DNA of 64,000 nt. It comes from Pedobacter sp. MC2016-24 (GTDB taxonomy: Bacteria > Bacteroidota > Bacteroidia > Sphingobacteriales > Sphingobacteriaceae). Positions within the stretch are counted from its first letter, which is position 1; each line of letters starts with the position of its first letter. The notes beneath the pieces were generated by a model. The model ran no database searches. It saw only the letters and a program-made list of their open reading frames with translations, and was not told where the DNA came from. Positions 41,926-51,446 of this stretch are shown here, piece by piece. The DNA is taken from positions 62,001-126,000 of the forward strand of contig NZ_JADFBX010000016.1 of the NCBI RefSeq assembly GCF_015223055.1. The letters are read 5' to 3'. Both the position numbers and the translations under genes were made by a program.

Positions 41926-43149
41926 ATGATAAAGAAATATGTATTTCTGGGAATAAGCATACTTACCTCCTTATATGCTGTGGCCCAAACTGATTTAAAA
42001 CAGGGAAAATGGCGTGCAACATTGCAACGCCCGGATGGTTACCAGATTCCGTTTGAACTGGAGCTGAAGCGGCAGAGTGGAAAACTTGAATGTTACATTG
42101 TAAATGGGACAGAACGCATGAAAACTGAGCAGATTGTAAAGTTTAAGGATTCTCTATTGATCCGGATGCCAGTCTTTGAATCTTACTTTCGGGTGAAGGT
42201 GGTTAATCAGGATAGTTGGAATGGGGTATGGATTAAGGGAGGTTCAGAGAAAGACCTGGTGATTCCCTTCGTAGCTGTGGCTGGCAAAAGCAGGTTCGAA
42301 TCCACAAAGACCGGTACCTTGCCACAGGTACAGGGCAAATGGAAAATTGAATTTACCCGGGCCAACCAAACGAAAAGACCTGCAATAGGTGAATTTATCC
42401 AAAACGGGCAGTCCGTTCGCGGTTCTGTGCTGACGCCTGCCGGTGATTATCGTTATCTGGACGGCATTGTTAAAGGAGACTCTCTGCTGCTGTCAACTTT
42501 TGATGGGATTCATGCTTTGTTATTTACTGCTAAAATAAGTAATGCACAGCTGGAAGGCCATTTTTACAGTAGCGCTTCTGTTCCGGAGCCCTGGATTGCC
42601 ATAAAAGATGCGAATGTAAAACTGGATGCCCCGGTAACTACAGTGAAAGCAGGAAGTGACGGTAAGCTGGATTTTAGTTTTAAAGATTTAAATGGAAATA
42701 CCGTTTCCCTGCAGAGTGAGCGGTATAGAAATAAAGTGGTGGTGATCCAGTTGATGGGATCCTGGTGTCCAAACTGTATGGATGAAATGGCTTTTTTAAG
42801 TGAATATTATCGTAAAAATAAGGATCGTGGTGTGGAAGTGATTGCGCTGGCTTATGAGCTGAGTACAGATGAAGCCAGGTCTAAAAAAAGCCTCCAAAAA
42901 TTCCAGCAACAGTTTAAGGTGCAATACCCCATACTAAATACCGGTGTGGCCGTTGGTGATCCGAAACGTACAGAAAAAACTTTGCCTCAATTGTCAGAGA
43001 TCAAAGTTTTTCCTACCAGCATCATCCTGGACAAAAATGGTGTGGTCAATGAGATCAATACTTCTTTTTACGGCCCGGGTACCGGCGAATACTATGTGCG
43101 GTATAAATCAGATTTTGAAAAGCGCATTGACGGTTTATTGGCTAAATAG
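41926..43149 (+). CDS. TlpA-like thioredoxin-fold protein, exported
   Basis: The 407-residue product has a signal peptide (about 1-20, MIKKYVFLGISILTSLYAVAQ pattern), an N-terminal half with two beta-rich repeats of unknown type and a C-terminal TlpA/AhpC-TSA domain (about 245-407). The redox pair is Cys281 and Cys284 (WCPNC), and the cis-Pro lies in VFPTSIIL. It probably acts as a periplasmic thiol-disulfide reductase. I chose ATG 41926 because the signal peptide starts there; an upstream in-frame ATG at 41896 would add ten residues that do not fit one. Confidence 0.85.
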   Translation: MIKKYVFLGISILTSLYAVAQTDLKQGKWRATLQRPDGYQIPFELELKRQSGKLECYIVNGTERMKTEQIVKFKDSLLIRMPVFESYFRVKVVNQDSWNGVWIKGGSEKDLVIPFVAVAGKSRFESTKTGTLPQVQGKWKIEFTRANQTKRPAIGEFIQNGQSVRGSVLTPAGDYRYLDGIVKGDSLLLSTFDGIHALLFTAKISNAQLEGHFYSSASVPEPWIAIKDANVKLDAPVTTVKAGSDGKLDFSFKDLNGNTVSLQSERYRNKVVVIQLMGSWCPNCMDEMAFLSEYYRKNKDRGVEVIALAYELSTDEARSKKSLQKFQQQFKVQYPILNTGVAVGDPKRTEKTLPQLSEIKVFPTSIILDKNGVVNEINTSFYGPGTGEYYVRYKSDFEKRIDGLLAK

Positions 43150-43173
43150 GCCGTTGCTGTATTGTATGTCGGG

Positions 43174-44142
43174 TTAGATGGTTACGACAAGTCTTCTCCC
43201 CTCAGCAATTTCCATATCCCAGGCCTTTTCAATGTCCTGGATCTGAACAGTAGCGACTTCCATCTTTAACTTTTGATCTGCGGCCAGCTGGAAAGCCTCC
43301 GGAAGGATTTCACTGAACAGCAGTTTAACTTCTTCTTTTGTCCAGCTTCCCAAACCGGAACCGGATAGCCGAAGGTCTATGCTGCGCAGTACTTGCGACG
43401 ATAAAGTGATGTTGTCTCCAGCCATCGCACCTACAGCTACAAATCGTGTTTTGGGGGAGAAGGTGCCTTTACCTTTCAAGGCGGCGAGGATCATTTCTGC
43501 CGGATGACTCCAAAGGTAATCGATCACTACATGGATGGGGCTCAGCGCGTGGATACCTTTCAGTTGTTCAATAAAAGCATCATCATCTTGATTTAAAGAT
43601 ATCAGTACATCTGCACCCAGGTTGGGCAGGCTTTGGAGTACCTCTTCACTTCGGCCAGTTACGATGATTTTTCCAGCACCATATTGCCGGGCCAATTGAA
43701 TGGCTATTTTACCCGTAATACCTGTTGCACCATTGATTAAGACCGTTTCTCCGACCTGCAAACCAGCACGGAACCGCAATGCCATAGCCGATCCCATAAT
43801 CGCATTGGGAAGTGCTGCGGCCACCGAATCGTCTAAATTTTCAGGGACAGCCGTAGTCCAATCCTTTAAAAATATGGCTTGTTCTGCCATGGTTCCATTA
43901 ACACCAATACCGTAAATGCGCTGGCCATTAGGCAAGGTGCCAACGCCATCGGTACCCACTACAACTGGTTTTGTTGTTTTTTCTGAAGAATAGTGCTTAC
44001 CGCTGGCTTTCGATTTGTCTAGATTTTTTACGGCCACAGCCTTTATCTGCACCAAAACTTCCTGGTCATTTTGAACCGATGGTTCATCGATTTCTGTATA
44101 TTGAGGTATTTCTCCTGCCTGATTGATTGTTGCTGCTTTCAT
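43174..44142 (-). CDS. Zinc-type alcohol dehydrogenase-like quinone oxidoreductase
   Basis: The 322-residue protein belongs to the medium-chain dehydrogenase superfamily: an N-terminal GroES-like domain (VLVQIKAVAVKNLDKSKASG, GTDGVGTLPNG) and a Rossmann domain with GATGITGKIAIQLARQYGA. The catalytic-zinc ligands are not evident, which fits the quinone-reductase branch. The substrate is unknown. It follows the Crp-family regulator on the same strand after 70 bp, and its expression may be controlled by it. Confidence 0.83.
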   Translation of the reverse strand: MKAATINQAGEIPQYTEIDEPSVQNDQEVLVQIKAVAVKNLDKSKASGKHYSSEKTTKPVVVGTDGVGTLPNGQRIYGIGVNGTMAEQAIFLKDWTTAVPENLDDSVAAALPNAIMGSAMALRFRAGLQVGETVLINGATGITGKIAIQLARQYGAGKIIVTGRSEEVLQSLPNLGADVLISLNQDDDAFIEQLKGIHALSPIHVVIDYLWSHPAEMILAALKGKGTFSPKTRFVAVGAMAGDNITLSSQVLRSIDLRLSGSGLGSWTKEEVKLLFSEILPEAFQLAADQKLKMEVATVQIQDIEKAWDMEIAEGRRLVVTI

Positions 44143-44212
44143 TGTCTTTGTATATTTTACCCGACAAATTTATCGACTTCAGCAAAGGGCTACGATAACA
44201 TTTGTTATCAAA

Positions 44213-44818
44213 TCAAGGCTTTTTTCTGGCCAGCTCGCTTTTTACCCGGCTGAGATGTACACTGCTTACGCCCAGATAAGAAGCGATATAATGTTGTGGA
44301 ACGCGCCTGATCACCATGGGGTTGTCTTTAATGAGTGCTTCATAGCGCTTTAGAGGGGAATCCCTCAGAAAAGAAAGGAAATGGTGCATGTAATGAAATA
44401 AGCGCTCAAAGAGATAATCAATCAGTTCGTTGCGGATGTCCAGTGTATGTCCAAGTTGCTGGTGTATGGTTTCCAGGTCTTGTTTGCTGATGTACCAGAT
44501 TTCGCAGGGCTCGATGGTTTCGATGTAGAGCAGACTGGGCACTTGCTTTTTAAAGCTTTCTATAGAGGCCACAGTTTCATTTTCAAAAAAGAACTGCATG
44601 GTCAGTTCCTTGCCATCGCTGTTGAACCAAACACGAACGCAACCTTTTTCAATGAAGAAGATTCTGTTGGCTATTTCTCCTTCTTCAAGTAAGGTTGTTT
44701 TTGCCGGGATTTCTAATTTTTTGAAATAGCTGGAGAATGCTGCAAACTGAGTGTCATTGATCCCGAATTTTTTCCTTAGTTGTTCAAGCATAAGCGGTAA
44801 ATCTAACTGAAAGGCCAT
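44213..44818 (-). CDS. Crp/Fnr family transcriptional regulator
   Basis: The product has a cyclic-nucleotide-binding domain (about residues 20-115, LLEEGEIANRIFFIEKGCVRVW) and a short C-terminal helix-turn-helix that ends with VPQHYIASYLGVSSVHLSRVKSEL. No FNR-type cysteine cluster is seen. The longest frame (201 residues) starts 2 bp from a strong terminator hairpin, so its mRNA would hardly have room to start upstream. ATG 44791 (192 residues, MLEQLRKKFG) matches the usual family start and may be the real one. Confidence 0.88.
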   Translation of the reverse strand: MAFQLDLPLMLEQLRKKFGINDTQFAAFSSYFKKLEIPAKTTLLEEGEIANRIFFIEKGCVRVWFNSDGKELTMQFFFENETVASIESFKKQVPSLLYIETIEPCEIWYISKQDLETIHQQLGHTLDIRNELIDYLFERLFHYMHHFLSFLRDSPLKRYEALIKDNPMVIRRVPQHYIASYLGVSSVHLSRVKSELARKKP

Positions 44819-44866
44819 AAAAAAGCAATGCCTGTATCATGACTTGTGATACAGGCATTGCTTTTT
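44819..44866 (-). terminator. Strong terminator between the lipoprotein and crp-like genes
   Basis: AAAAGCAATGCCTGTATCA (44821-44839) and its exact complement (44847-44865) form a 19-bp stem with a 7-nt loop. On the minus strand the T tract runs right up to the ATG at 44818. T tracts flank the hairpin in both directions, so it could act both ways. Confidence 0.85.
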
Positions 44867-44880
44867 TTATTGAAATTATT

Positions 44881-45297
44881 TTAAACTACATTTTTAGCTG
44901 CTACAATTACAACTTTAACCCTAACGTTCGTAATCGGCTTAGTAGGATTCGGAGCAGAAAAACTTGAACTTTGTATAGTAAGTACTAGTTTATTATTCGA
45001 AACCTCATAGCTGTAAGAGTCTAGATTATAGACAAACGGAACTTGAATGTAACTGGTTTCATTGTTGTAAGAAATGTAGACCAGTGTGCCTTCATTTTCT
45101 AAACCGTACTGATCTATCTCCGGGATTTTAGTAAAAATGTTTGTATACGTTTTTCCACCATCAGTTGTTGTCCATTGATTTGGAGCAATATCATAAATGA
45201 TTGATTTATTGGAAGTCTCCTGTACGATTGTGTCCTTCTTACACGACGCCAGGCCCAGCGTGGCCGTACAAAGTAATAATAATATAAGTTTTCTCAT
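44881..45297 (-). CDS. Small lipoprotein of unknown function
   Basis: The 138-residue product begins with a lipoprotein signal peptide (LILLLLCTATLGLASCKK, Cys19). The rest is a predicted soluble beta-rich domain with no recognised family. Beta-strand-like stretches such as TLVYISYNNETSYIQV and NKLVLTIQSSSF suggest a small beta-sandwich. The gene stands alone, with a strong terminator directly downstream. Confidence 0.7.
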   Translation of the reverse strand: MRKLILLLLCTATLGLASCKKDTIVQETSNKSIIYDIAPNQWTTTDGGKTYTNIFTKIPEIDQYGLENEGTLVYISYNNETSYIQVPFVYNLDSYSYEVSNNKLVLTIQSSSFSAPNPTKPITNVRVKVVIVAAKNVV

Positions 45298-45410
45298 CTG
45301 TTTGTGTGTTTCCGAACTTAGAGCAAATTTATTGCCACAAATTCCATGTTTTCTGTTTTACTTATATTGTAATGAAACTGTGATACAAAATACCCTTCTG
45401 AATAATGCCT

Positions 45411-46658
45411 TTAAACCAGATATTCGAATAGTGTCTGGTCGTTATTCAGTTCAATAATTTCGAACTTGAATTCTTTCATTCTTTTCACCAGGGCATCATA
45501 ATCTGAACGGTTGGCCAATTCGATACCTACCAATGCAGGGCCATTCTCTTTATTCGTTTTTTTGATGAACTCAAAACGCGTAATGTCATCATGCGGACCT
45601 AAAACATTGTTGACAAATAATTTCAATGCACCTGGTCTTTGCGGAAAACGCACAATAAAGTAATGCTTCAAACCTTCGTAAAGCAAAGATTTCTCTTTGA
45701 TTTCCTGCATGCGCTCAATGTCGTTGTTGCCACCACTGATGATACAGACCACCTTTTTGCCTTTGATTTTATCTTTATAACTGTCCAGTACCGTTACCGA
45801 TAAAGCACCTGCAGGTTCTACGACAATGGCATCTTCGTTGTACAATTTCAATATGGTGGTACACACTTTCCCTTCCGGAACCAATAAAACATCGTCCAGC
45901 ACGCGTGTACAGATGTCGTAAGTTAACTTGCCGACCAATTTTACCGAGGCGCCGTCTACAAAACGGTTGATTTCTGGCAGGGTAACGGGGCCGCCATGCT
46001 CAAATGCTTTCAGCATAGAAGGCGCACCCTCAGGTTCTACCCCGGCCAGTAAAATATTTGGGTTGTGTGCTTTTAAAAAATGACCAACACCTGCGGATAA
46101 GCCACCACCACCAATCGGCATGATGACCACTTCAACCTCTGGCAAATCTTCCAGTATTTCTACCCCAACAGTACCCTGACCTTCAATAATGCTGTAATTG
46201 TCAAAAGGAGGGATGAAAGTCATGTTGTGTTTTTCGGTATAAGCTAAGGCTTCTTTTAAGCAATCGTCAAAAGTATCTCCAACAAGTACCAGCTCCACAC
46301 TGCCGTTACCAAACATTTCTGTTTGCTTTACTTTTTGCCTGGGTGTAATCTCGGGCATAAAAATCACGCCTTTGGTACCCAGTTTATCGCAGGAGAAAGC
46401 TACACCCTGGGCATGGTTACCGGCGCTTGCACAAACAATTCCGCGGCTAAGCTCTTCTGATGTCAGCTGACTGATCATATTGTAAGCACCGCGAAGTTTA
46501 TAAGAACGTACAATTTGTAAGTCCTCACGCTTCAGGTAAATTTCGCATTGGTAAGTTTCAGAAAGCTTGGCGTTATAAATGAGTGGCGTATGTTTAACCA
46601 CATTGGCCAATCGCTGCGCCGCAGCTTTGGAGTCTAAATTAAGAATTGATTCAGTCAT
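45411..46658 (-). CDS. ilvA: Threonine ammonia-lyase (threonine deaminase)
   Basis: IlvA makes 2-oxobutanoate from threonine, the first step of isoleucine synthesis. The PLP-lysine motif SYKLRGAYN and the glycine-rich phosphate loop GGGGLSAG are present. A single C-terminal ACT-like domain (about residues 330-415, HYFIVRFPQRPGALKLF) makes this the 415-residue short form, not the 514-residue E. coli form with two such domains. It is the last gene of the branched-chain operon, 78 bp after leuB, with a hairpin in the gap. Confidence 0.95.
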   Translation of the reverse strand: MTESILNLDSKAAAQRLANVVKHTPLIYNAKLSETYQCEIYLKREDLQIVRSYKLRGAYNMISQLTSEELSRGIVCASAGNHAQGVAFSCDKLGTKGVIFMPEITPRQKVKQTEMFGNGSVELVLVGDTFDDCLKEALAYTEKHNMTFIPPFDNYSIIEGQGTVGVEILEDLPEVEVVIMPIGGGGLSAGVGHFLKAHNPNILLAGVEPEGAPSMLKAFEHGGPVTLPEINRFVDGASVKLVGKLTYDICTRVLDDVLLVPEGKVCTTILKLYNEDAIVVEPAGALSVTVLDSYKDKIKGKKVVCIISGGNNDIERMQEIKEKSLLYEGLKHYFIVRFPQRPGALKLFVNNVLGPHDDITRFEFIKKTNKENGPALVGIELANRSDYDALVKRMKEFKFEIIELNNDQTLFEYLV

Positions 46659-46674
46659 TTTTTATGAAAAATAG

Positions 46675-46703
46675 AACCGCCACCTGTTGACCAGATGACG
46701 GTT
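46675..46703 (-). terminator. Hairpin with T tract between leuB and ilvA
   Basis: The minus-strand arms AACCGTCATCTG and CAGGTGGCGGTT pair over 5 nt with two T-G wobbles, and CTATTTTTC follows. It may reduce transcription of ilvA relative to the upstream genes. Confidence 0.5.
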
Positions 46704-46736
46704 AATTGTATTCCGCTAAAGGGTATACAAAGATAG

Positions 46737-47795
46737 TTATATGTTAGCAGCCAACCAATCGCCTACTTCGCTGGTTTTATATGCTTTGTTTTTACCTGAA
46801 AGATCTTCAGTGACGATGCCTTCAGCAAGTGATTTGTTAACTACCTCACGAATCAGTTCTGCTTCTTCTTTCAATCCGAAAGCATCTTCAAACATCATGG
46901 CTGCAGACAATACGGTAGCCAATGGATTTGCGATGTCTTTACCAGCTGCCTGAGGATAAGAACCGTGGATGGGTTCAAATAAAGAGGTATGAATACCGAT
47001 AGATGCAGAAGGCATTAAGCCCATAGAACCAGAAATTACAGAAGCTTCATCTGTTAAGATGTCGCCAAATAAGTTTTCTGTGATCAACACATCATATGAA
47101 CTAGGCCATTGTACCAAACGCATCGCTACAGCATCTACAAATTCGTAGCTCACCGTAACCTCAGGATAATCTTTTTCCATATCCTGTACCGTTTCTCTCC
47201 ACAAACGTGAAGATTCCAATACGTTTGCTTTATCTACACAGCATAGTTTTTTGCTACGGGTCATGGCCATTTCAAAGCCCAGTTTAGCCAAACGCTGAAT
47301 TTCTGCACGGGTATAAGTACACGTATCGAAAGCGGTATTGCCATCGTCTTTACGACCTCTTTCTCCAAAATAAATACCCCCAGTCAATTCACGCAATATG
47401 ATCAGGTCGGTACCTTCAATGCGCTCTCTTTTTAATGGAGAATTGTCAATTAAAGATGGGAAAGTAAATGTCGGACGAACATTGGCAAATAATCCTAATT
47501 TCTGACGCATTTTAAGCAAGCCTTGCTCCGGACGAACCGTAGCTTTTGGGTCATTGTCAAATCTTGGGTGACCAATGGCACCAAACAAAACCGCATCAGC
47601 CGCCATACACACTTCATGAGTCGAATCTGGATAAGGCTCTCCCACAGCATCAATTGCTGCTGCACCGGTTAAGGCTGAAGTCCACACAATCTCATGGTTG
47701 AATTTTTTTGCTACTGCATCAGATACTTTTACGGCCTGGTCAATAACCTCGGGACCTATTCCATCTCCTGCTAATAGCGCTATATTAAGTTTCAT
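46737..47795 (-). CDS. leuB: 3-isopropylmalate dehydrogenase
   Basis: LeuB oxidises and decarboxylates 3-isopropylmalate in leucine synthesis. The family opening LLAGDGIGPEV, the substrate-binding LRELTGGIYFGERG and the metal/nucleotide segment NLFGDILTDEASVISGS are present. The length of 352 residues is normal. It follows the second isopropylmalate-synthase-like gene by 54 bp in the operon. In the isoleucine citramalate route the same enzyme would serve the parallel step. Confidence 0.96.
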   Translation of the reverse strand: MKLNIALLAGDGIGPEVIDQAVKVSDAVAKKFNHEIVWTSALTGAAAIDAVGEPYPDSTHEVCMAADAVLFGAIGHPRFDNDPKATVRPEQGLLKMRQKLGLFANVRPTFTFPSLIDNSPLKRERIEGTDLIILRELTGGIYFGERGRKDDGNTAFDTCTYTRAEIQRLAKLGFEMAMTRSKKLCCVDKANVLESSRLWRETVQDMEKDYPEVTVSYEFVDAVAMRLVQWPSSYDVLITENLFGDILTDEASVISGSMGLMPSASIGIHTSLFEPIHGSYPQAAGKDIANPLATVLSAAMMFEDAFGLKEEAELIREVVNKSLAEGIVTEDLSGKNKAYKTSEVGDWLAANI

Positions 47796-47849
47796 ATTTT
47801 ATGTTATGTTTTTTTATTGGGTTTAAATTAGGGTTATTCCGCCAAATGT

Positions 47850-49367
47850 TTAAATGATGTTTAACATTTTTTGGGTGGCTTTAATGGCCGAAACGGTTTG
47901 ATCTGAATCCAGACCGCGGGTAATGAATACTTTCTGTGCGGTTTCCCAGGTAATGATGGTTTCACACAAGGCATCTGAATTACTTCCGGGAGCAATCCTT
48001 ACTGCATAATCAATCAGTTTGGGTAAACTTCTCTTTTTCTGGGTATATACTTTAGCCAGGGCATTCATAAAAGCATCGTATTGCCCGTCGCCTTGTGCAT
48101 TTTCCTCAAATTTTTCGCTTTCTATGACCACAGAAATGGTTGCCGAAGGGCGTAGGCCCATCGAGTTCATCAGCACATAAGACTCTACAACGACCTTTTC
48201 TTCGTACAAACTGCTGTCCAATACATCAGAAATGATATAAGGCAAATCTTCCTTAGTCACCGTTTCTTTCTTGTCGCCCAGCTCAATTACGCGTTGGGTT
48301 ACTTTCTTTAAATCGGCATCATTTAATTTTAAGCCCAGTTCCTGCAGGTTTTTCTCAATGTTTGCCTTGCCAGATGTTTTACCCAGTGCATAACTGCGCT
48401 TACGGCCAAAACGCTCCGGAAGCAGGTCATTAAAATACAGGTTGTTTTTGTTGTCGCCATCGGCATGTATACCCGCAGTTTGCGTAAATACATTGTCGCC
48501 AACAATTGGTTTGTTGGATGGAATGCGGACACCAGAGAAAGTTTCAACCAGTTTACTTACCTTATAAATTGAAGATTCTTTAATCTGTACCTGAACCTCG
48601 GGGGCAAAGTCGTTGATCACCGCAACAGCACTGGCCATGGCTGCATTTCCAGCCCTTTCACCCATACCGTTTACGGTTAAGTGTAATCCGCTGATTCCGG
48701 CTTTCACCGCTTCCAGCACATTGGCCGTACCCAGATCATAATCATTATGGGCATGGAAATCAAAGTGTAGGGTAGGGTACTTTAACTTCAGTTCCGTAAT
48801 AAACCTGAAGGTTTCGCCAGGCGTTAAAATGCCGAGTGTATCTGGCAACAGGATCCGTTTTACAGGCTGACCGGATAGAAAGTTTAACATTTGATAAACA
48901 TATTCCGGCGAATTGCGCATGCCATTGCTCCAGTCTTCCAGATATACGTTGGTTGCAATCTGATGTTGAACAGCCAGGTCTATCACCTGCTTAATTTCTC
49001 CGAAATGTTGTTCCGGTGTTTTTTTAAGCTGATGGGTCAGGTGGTTCATGGAGCCCTTGGTTAAAAGGTTCTGCACTTTTGCCCCTGCATTTAACATCCA
49101 ATCAATAGATACACCATTGTCAACAAAAGTCAACACTTCAATCCGATCTGCATAACCATTGGCTTCAGCCCAGGTTAAAATTGCTTTTACGGCCTGGAAT
49201 TCTCCGTCAGATACACGTGCAGAAGCAATTTCTGCACGGTCTACCTGCAGTTCTTCCAATAACAATTGGGTTATGGTTAACTTTTCTGAAATGGAGAAGG
49301 ACACCCCCGATGTTTGTTCCCCATCGCGGAGTGTCGTATCCATTATCTCTATTTTCCTTCTTTCCAT
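47850..49367 (-). CDS. 2-isopropylmalate/citramalate synthase family protein with regulatory domain
   Basis: The 505-residue protein has the DRE-TIM catalytic barrel (MDTTLRDGEQTSG, HAHNDYDLGTANVLEA, NGMGERAGNA) and a C-terminal LeuA-type allosteric domain (about residues 375-505). It is a second member of the family beside leuA and differs in sequence. It may be a citramalate synthase (CimA) feeding isoleucine synthesis from pyruvate, or a feedback-regulated leucine enzyme; substrate residues do not settle this by eye. It lies 18 bp after leuD. Confidence 0.82.
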   Translation of the reverse strand: MERRKIEIMDTTLRDGEQTSGVSFSISEKLTITQLLLEELQVDRAEIASARVSDGEFQAVKAILTWAEANGYADRIEVLTFVDNGVSIDWMLNAGAKVQNLLTKGSMNHLTHQLKKTPEQHFGEIKQVIDLAVQHQIATNVYLEDWSNGMRNSPEYVYQMLNFLSGQPVKRILLPDTLGILTPGETFRFITELKLKYPTLHFDFHAHNDYDLGTANVLEAVKAGISGLHLTVNGMGERAGNAAMASAVAVINDFAPEVQVQIKESSIYKVSKLVETFSGVRIPSNKPIVGDNVFTQTAGIHADGDNKNNLYFNDLLPERFGRKRSYALGKTSGKANIEKNLQELGLKLNDADLKKVTQRVIELGDKKETVTKEDLPYIISDVLDSSLYEEKVVVESYVLMNSMGLRPSATISVVIESEKFEENAQGDGQYDAFMNALAKVYTQKKRSLPKLIDYAVRIAPGSNSDALCETIITWETAQKVFITRGLDSDQTVSAIKATQKMLNII

Positions 49368-49385
49368 GTAAAGATCCTCGGATAT

Positions 49386-49982
49386 TTAAAGCGGAAGATG
49401 CAAGGCGAATTCCTCTATTTCCGGTTTGATGCTTTGCAGATAATCGATATCGTCAAAGCCATTCAGCATATTGTCTTTTTTATACGGACTGATTTCGAAA
49501 GTTTCCTGATCACCACTTGCCAGCAGGGTAATGGTTTGTTCAGGAAGGTTTACTTCCAGTTCAGTATTCGGATCTGCATGAATTGCAGCGAAGATTTTTT
49601 CTGCAAATTCAGGACTCACCTGAACTGGCAATACACCAATGTTTAAGCAGTTGTTTCTGAAGATATCAGCAAAGAAGCTGGATACTACACATCTGAATCC
49701 GTAGTCATATACGGCCCAGGCCGCATGTTCTCTGGATGAACCTGAACCAAAGTTTTTACCGCCAACCAATATTTTACCACTGTAAATCGGGTTGTTCAGT
49801 ACAAAATCAGGTTTAGGTGTATTGTCCGGATTGTATCTCCAATCGCGGAAAAGGTTATCTCCGAAACCCACACGTTCTGTCGCTTTCAAAAAGCGGGCAG
49901 GGATCAACTGGTCGGTATCTATGTTTTCTATTGGAAGCGGAACAGCTGTGCTTCTTAAGGTGTTAAATTTATCGTAAGCCAT
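49386..49982 (-). CDS. leuD: 3-isopropylmalate dehydratase small subunit
   Basis: LeuD forms with LeuC the isomerase that moves the hydroxyl group of isopropylmalate. The opening NIDTDQLIPARFLK and the GKNFGSGSSREHAAWA active-site loop are typical. The length of 198 residues is normal. It starts 17 bp after leuC. Confidence 0.96.
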   Translation of the reverse strand: MAYDKFNTLRSTAVPLPIENIDTDQLIPARFLKATERVGFGDNLFRDWRYNPDNTPKPDFVLNNPIYSGKILVGGKNFGSGSSREHAAWAVYDYGFRCVVSSFFADIFRNNCLNIGVLPVQVSPEFAEKIFAAIHADPNTELEVNLPEQTITLLASGDQETFEISPYKKDNMLNGFDDIDYLQSIKPEIEEFALHLPL

Positions 49983-49999
49983 TTTAATCTTTTTTTGTG

Positions 50000-51406
50000 T
50001 TAGACAAGTTCTTCAATTAGGGTGCGTGGGTCTGTTACTACCCCGGTAATTGCAGCAGCTGCGGCAACCAGCGGACTCGCCAGCATTGTTCTTGAACCCG
50101 GACCTTGTCTGCCTTCAAAGTTTCTGTTCGAAGTACTTACCGCATATTTTCCAGCAGGGATCTTATCGTCGTTCATGGCCAGACAAGCTGAACAACCTGG
50201 CTGACGCAATGTAAACCCAGCTTCAGTTAAAATATCCAATAAACCTTCTTCCTTAATCTGGCTTTCTACAATGTGCGATCCAGGTACCAGCCAAACCGTT
50301 ACATCGTCAGCCTTGTGTTTACCTTTTACCAGGGACGTAAAGGCTCTGAAATCCTCAATACGACCATTGGTACAGCTACCTACAAAAACAAAGTCTACTT
50401 TTTTACCGATCATGGAATCACCTTCAGAGAAACCCATATAACCCAATGATTTGGCATAAGTTTCTGCACCACCTTCTGCATGAGCAGCATCAGGGATATC
50501 CTGAGAAATACCCATACCCATACCCGGGTTGGTTCCGTAAGTGATCATCGGCTCTATTTTAGAACCGTCAAAAGTCAATTCTTTATCAAAAACAGCATCC
50601 GGATCTGTTTTTAAAGTTTTATAATAGGCTAAAGCTTTTTCCCATGCTTCGCCTTTAGGGCTAAACTCGCGACCTTTTACGTAATCGATCGTGGTTTGAT
50701 CAGGAGCAATCATACCGCCACGTGCACCCATTTCAATACTCAGGTTACAAACCGTCATGCGGCCTTCCATGGTCATGTTTTCGAATACATCACCCGCATA
50801 TTCTACAAAATAACCGGTTGCACCAGAGGTAGTCAATTGAGAAATGATAAACAGGGCCACATCCTTAGGCGTTACACCAATACCCAGTTTGCCATTTACG
50901 TTGATGCGCATTTTTTTAGGTTTTGGCTGCATAATGCACTGCGTAGAAAGTACCATTTCTACTTCAGAAGTACCAATACCAAAAGCGATGGCACCAAAAG
51001 CACCATGGGTAGAAGTATGTGAATCGCCGCAAACGATGGTTGCGCCAGGTTGAGTAATTCCGTATTCCGGACCAACAACATGGACGATACCGTTTTTCTG
51101 GTGACCTAAGCCCCAGTGGCTGATGCCGTATTCATTTGAATTTGATTCCAGTGCCTTCAACTGGTTTGCAGAAAGTGGATCAGCAACCGGTAAATGCTGG
51201 TTAATGGTTGGCGTATTGTGATCCGCGGTAGCAAATGTACGCTCCGGATATAATACACTGATTCCCCTGCTTTTTAAACCTAAAAAGGCAACAGGGCTGG
51301 TCACTTCGTGGATAAGATGGCGGTCGATGAAAAGTACATCCGGGCCACCTTCTATCTTACGTACCACGTGAGTGTCCCACACCTTATCAAATAATGTCTT
51401 GCTCAT
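50000..51406 (-). CDS. leuC: 3-isopropylmalate dehydratase large subunit
   Basis: LeuC is an aconitase-family 4Fe-4S enzyme. The cluster cysteines are visible in VGSCTNGR and in GCSACLAMN, and the substrate region CGDSHTSTHGAFGA is intact. The length of 468 residues is normal. It is followed by leuD, its partner, and preceded by leuA. Confidence 0.97.
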   Translation of the reverse strand: MSKTLFDKVWDTHVVRKIEGGPDVLFIDRHLIHEVTSPVAFLGLKSRGISVLYPERTFATADHNTPTINQHLPVADPLSANQLKALESNSNEYGISHWGLGHQKNGIVHVVGPEYGITQPGATIVCGDSHTSTHGAFGAIAFGIGTSEVEMVLSTQCIMQPKPKKMRINVNGKLGIGVTPKDVALFIISQLTTSGATGYFVEYAGDVFENMTMEGRMTVCNLSIEMGARGGMIAPDQTTIDYVKGREFSPKGEAWEKALAYYKTLKTDPDAVFDKELTFDGSKIEPMITYGTNPGMGMGISQDIPDAAHAEGGAETYAKSLGYMGFSEGDSMIGKKVDFVFVGSCTNGRIEDFRAFTSLVKGKHKADDVTVWLVPGSHIVESQIKEEGLLDILTEAGFTLRQPGCSACLAMNDDKIPAGKYAVSTSNRNFEGRQGPGSRTMLASPLVAAAAAITGVVTDPRTLIEELV

Positions 51407-51446
51407 TTTGTTTGTTTTTATTATAGTTTTCTAGTTGATCAAATGG

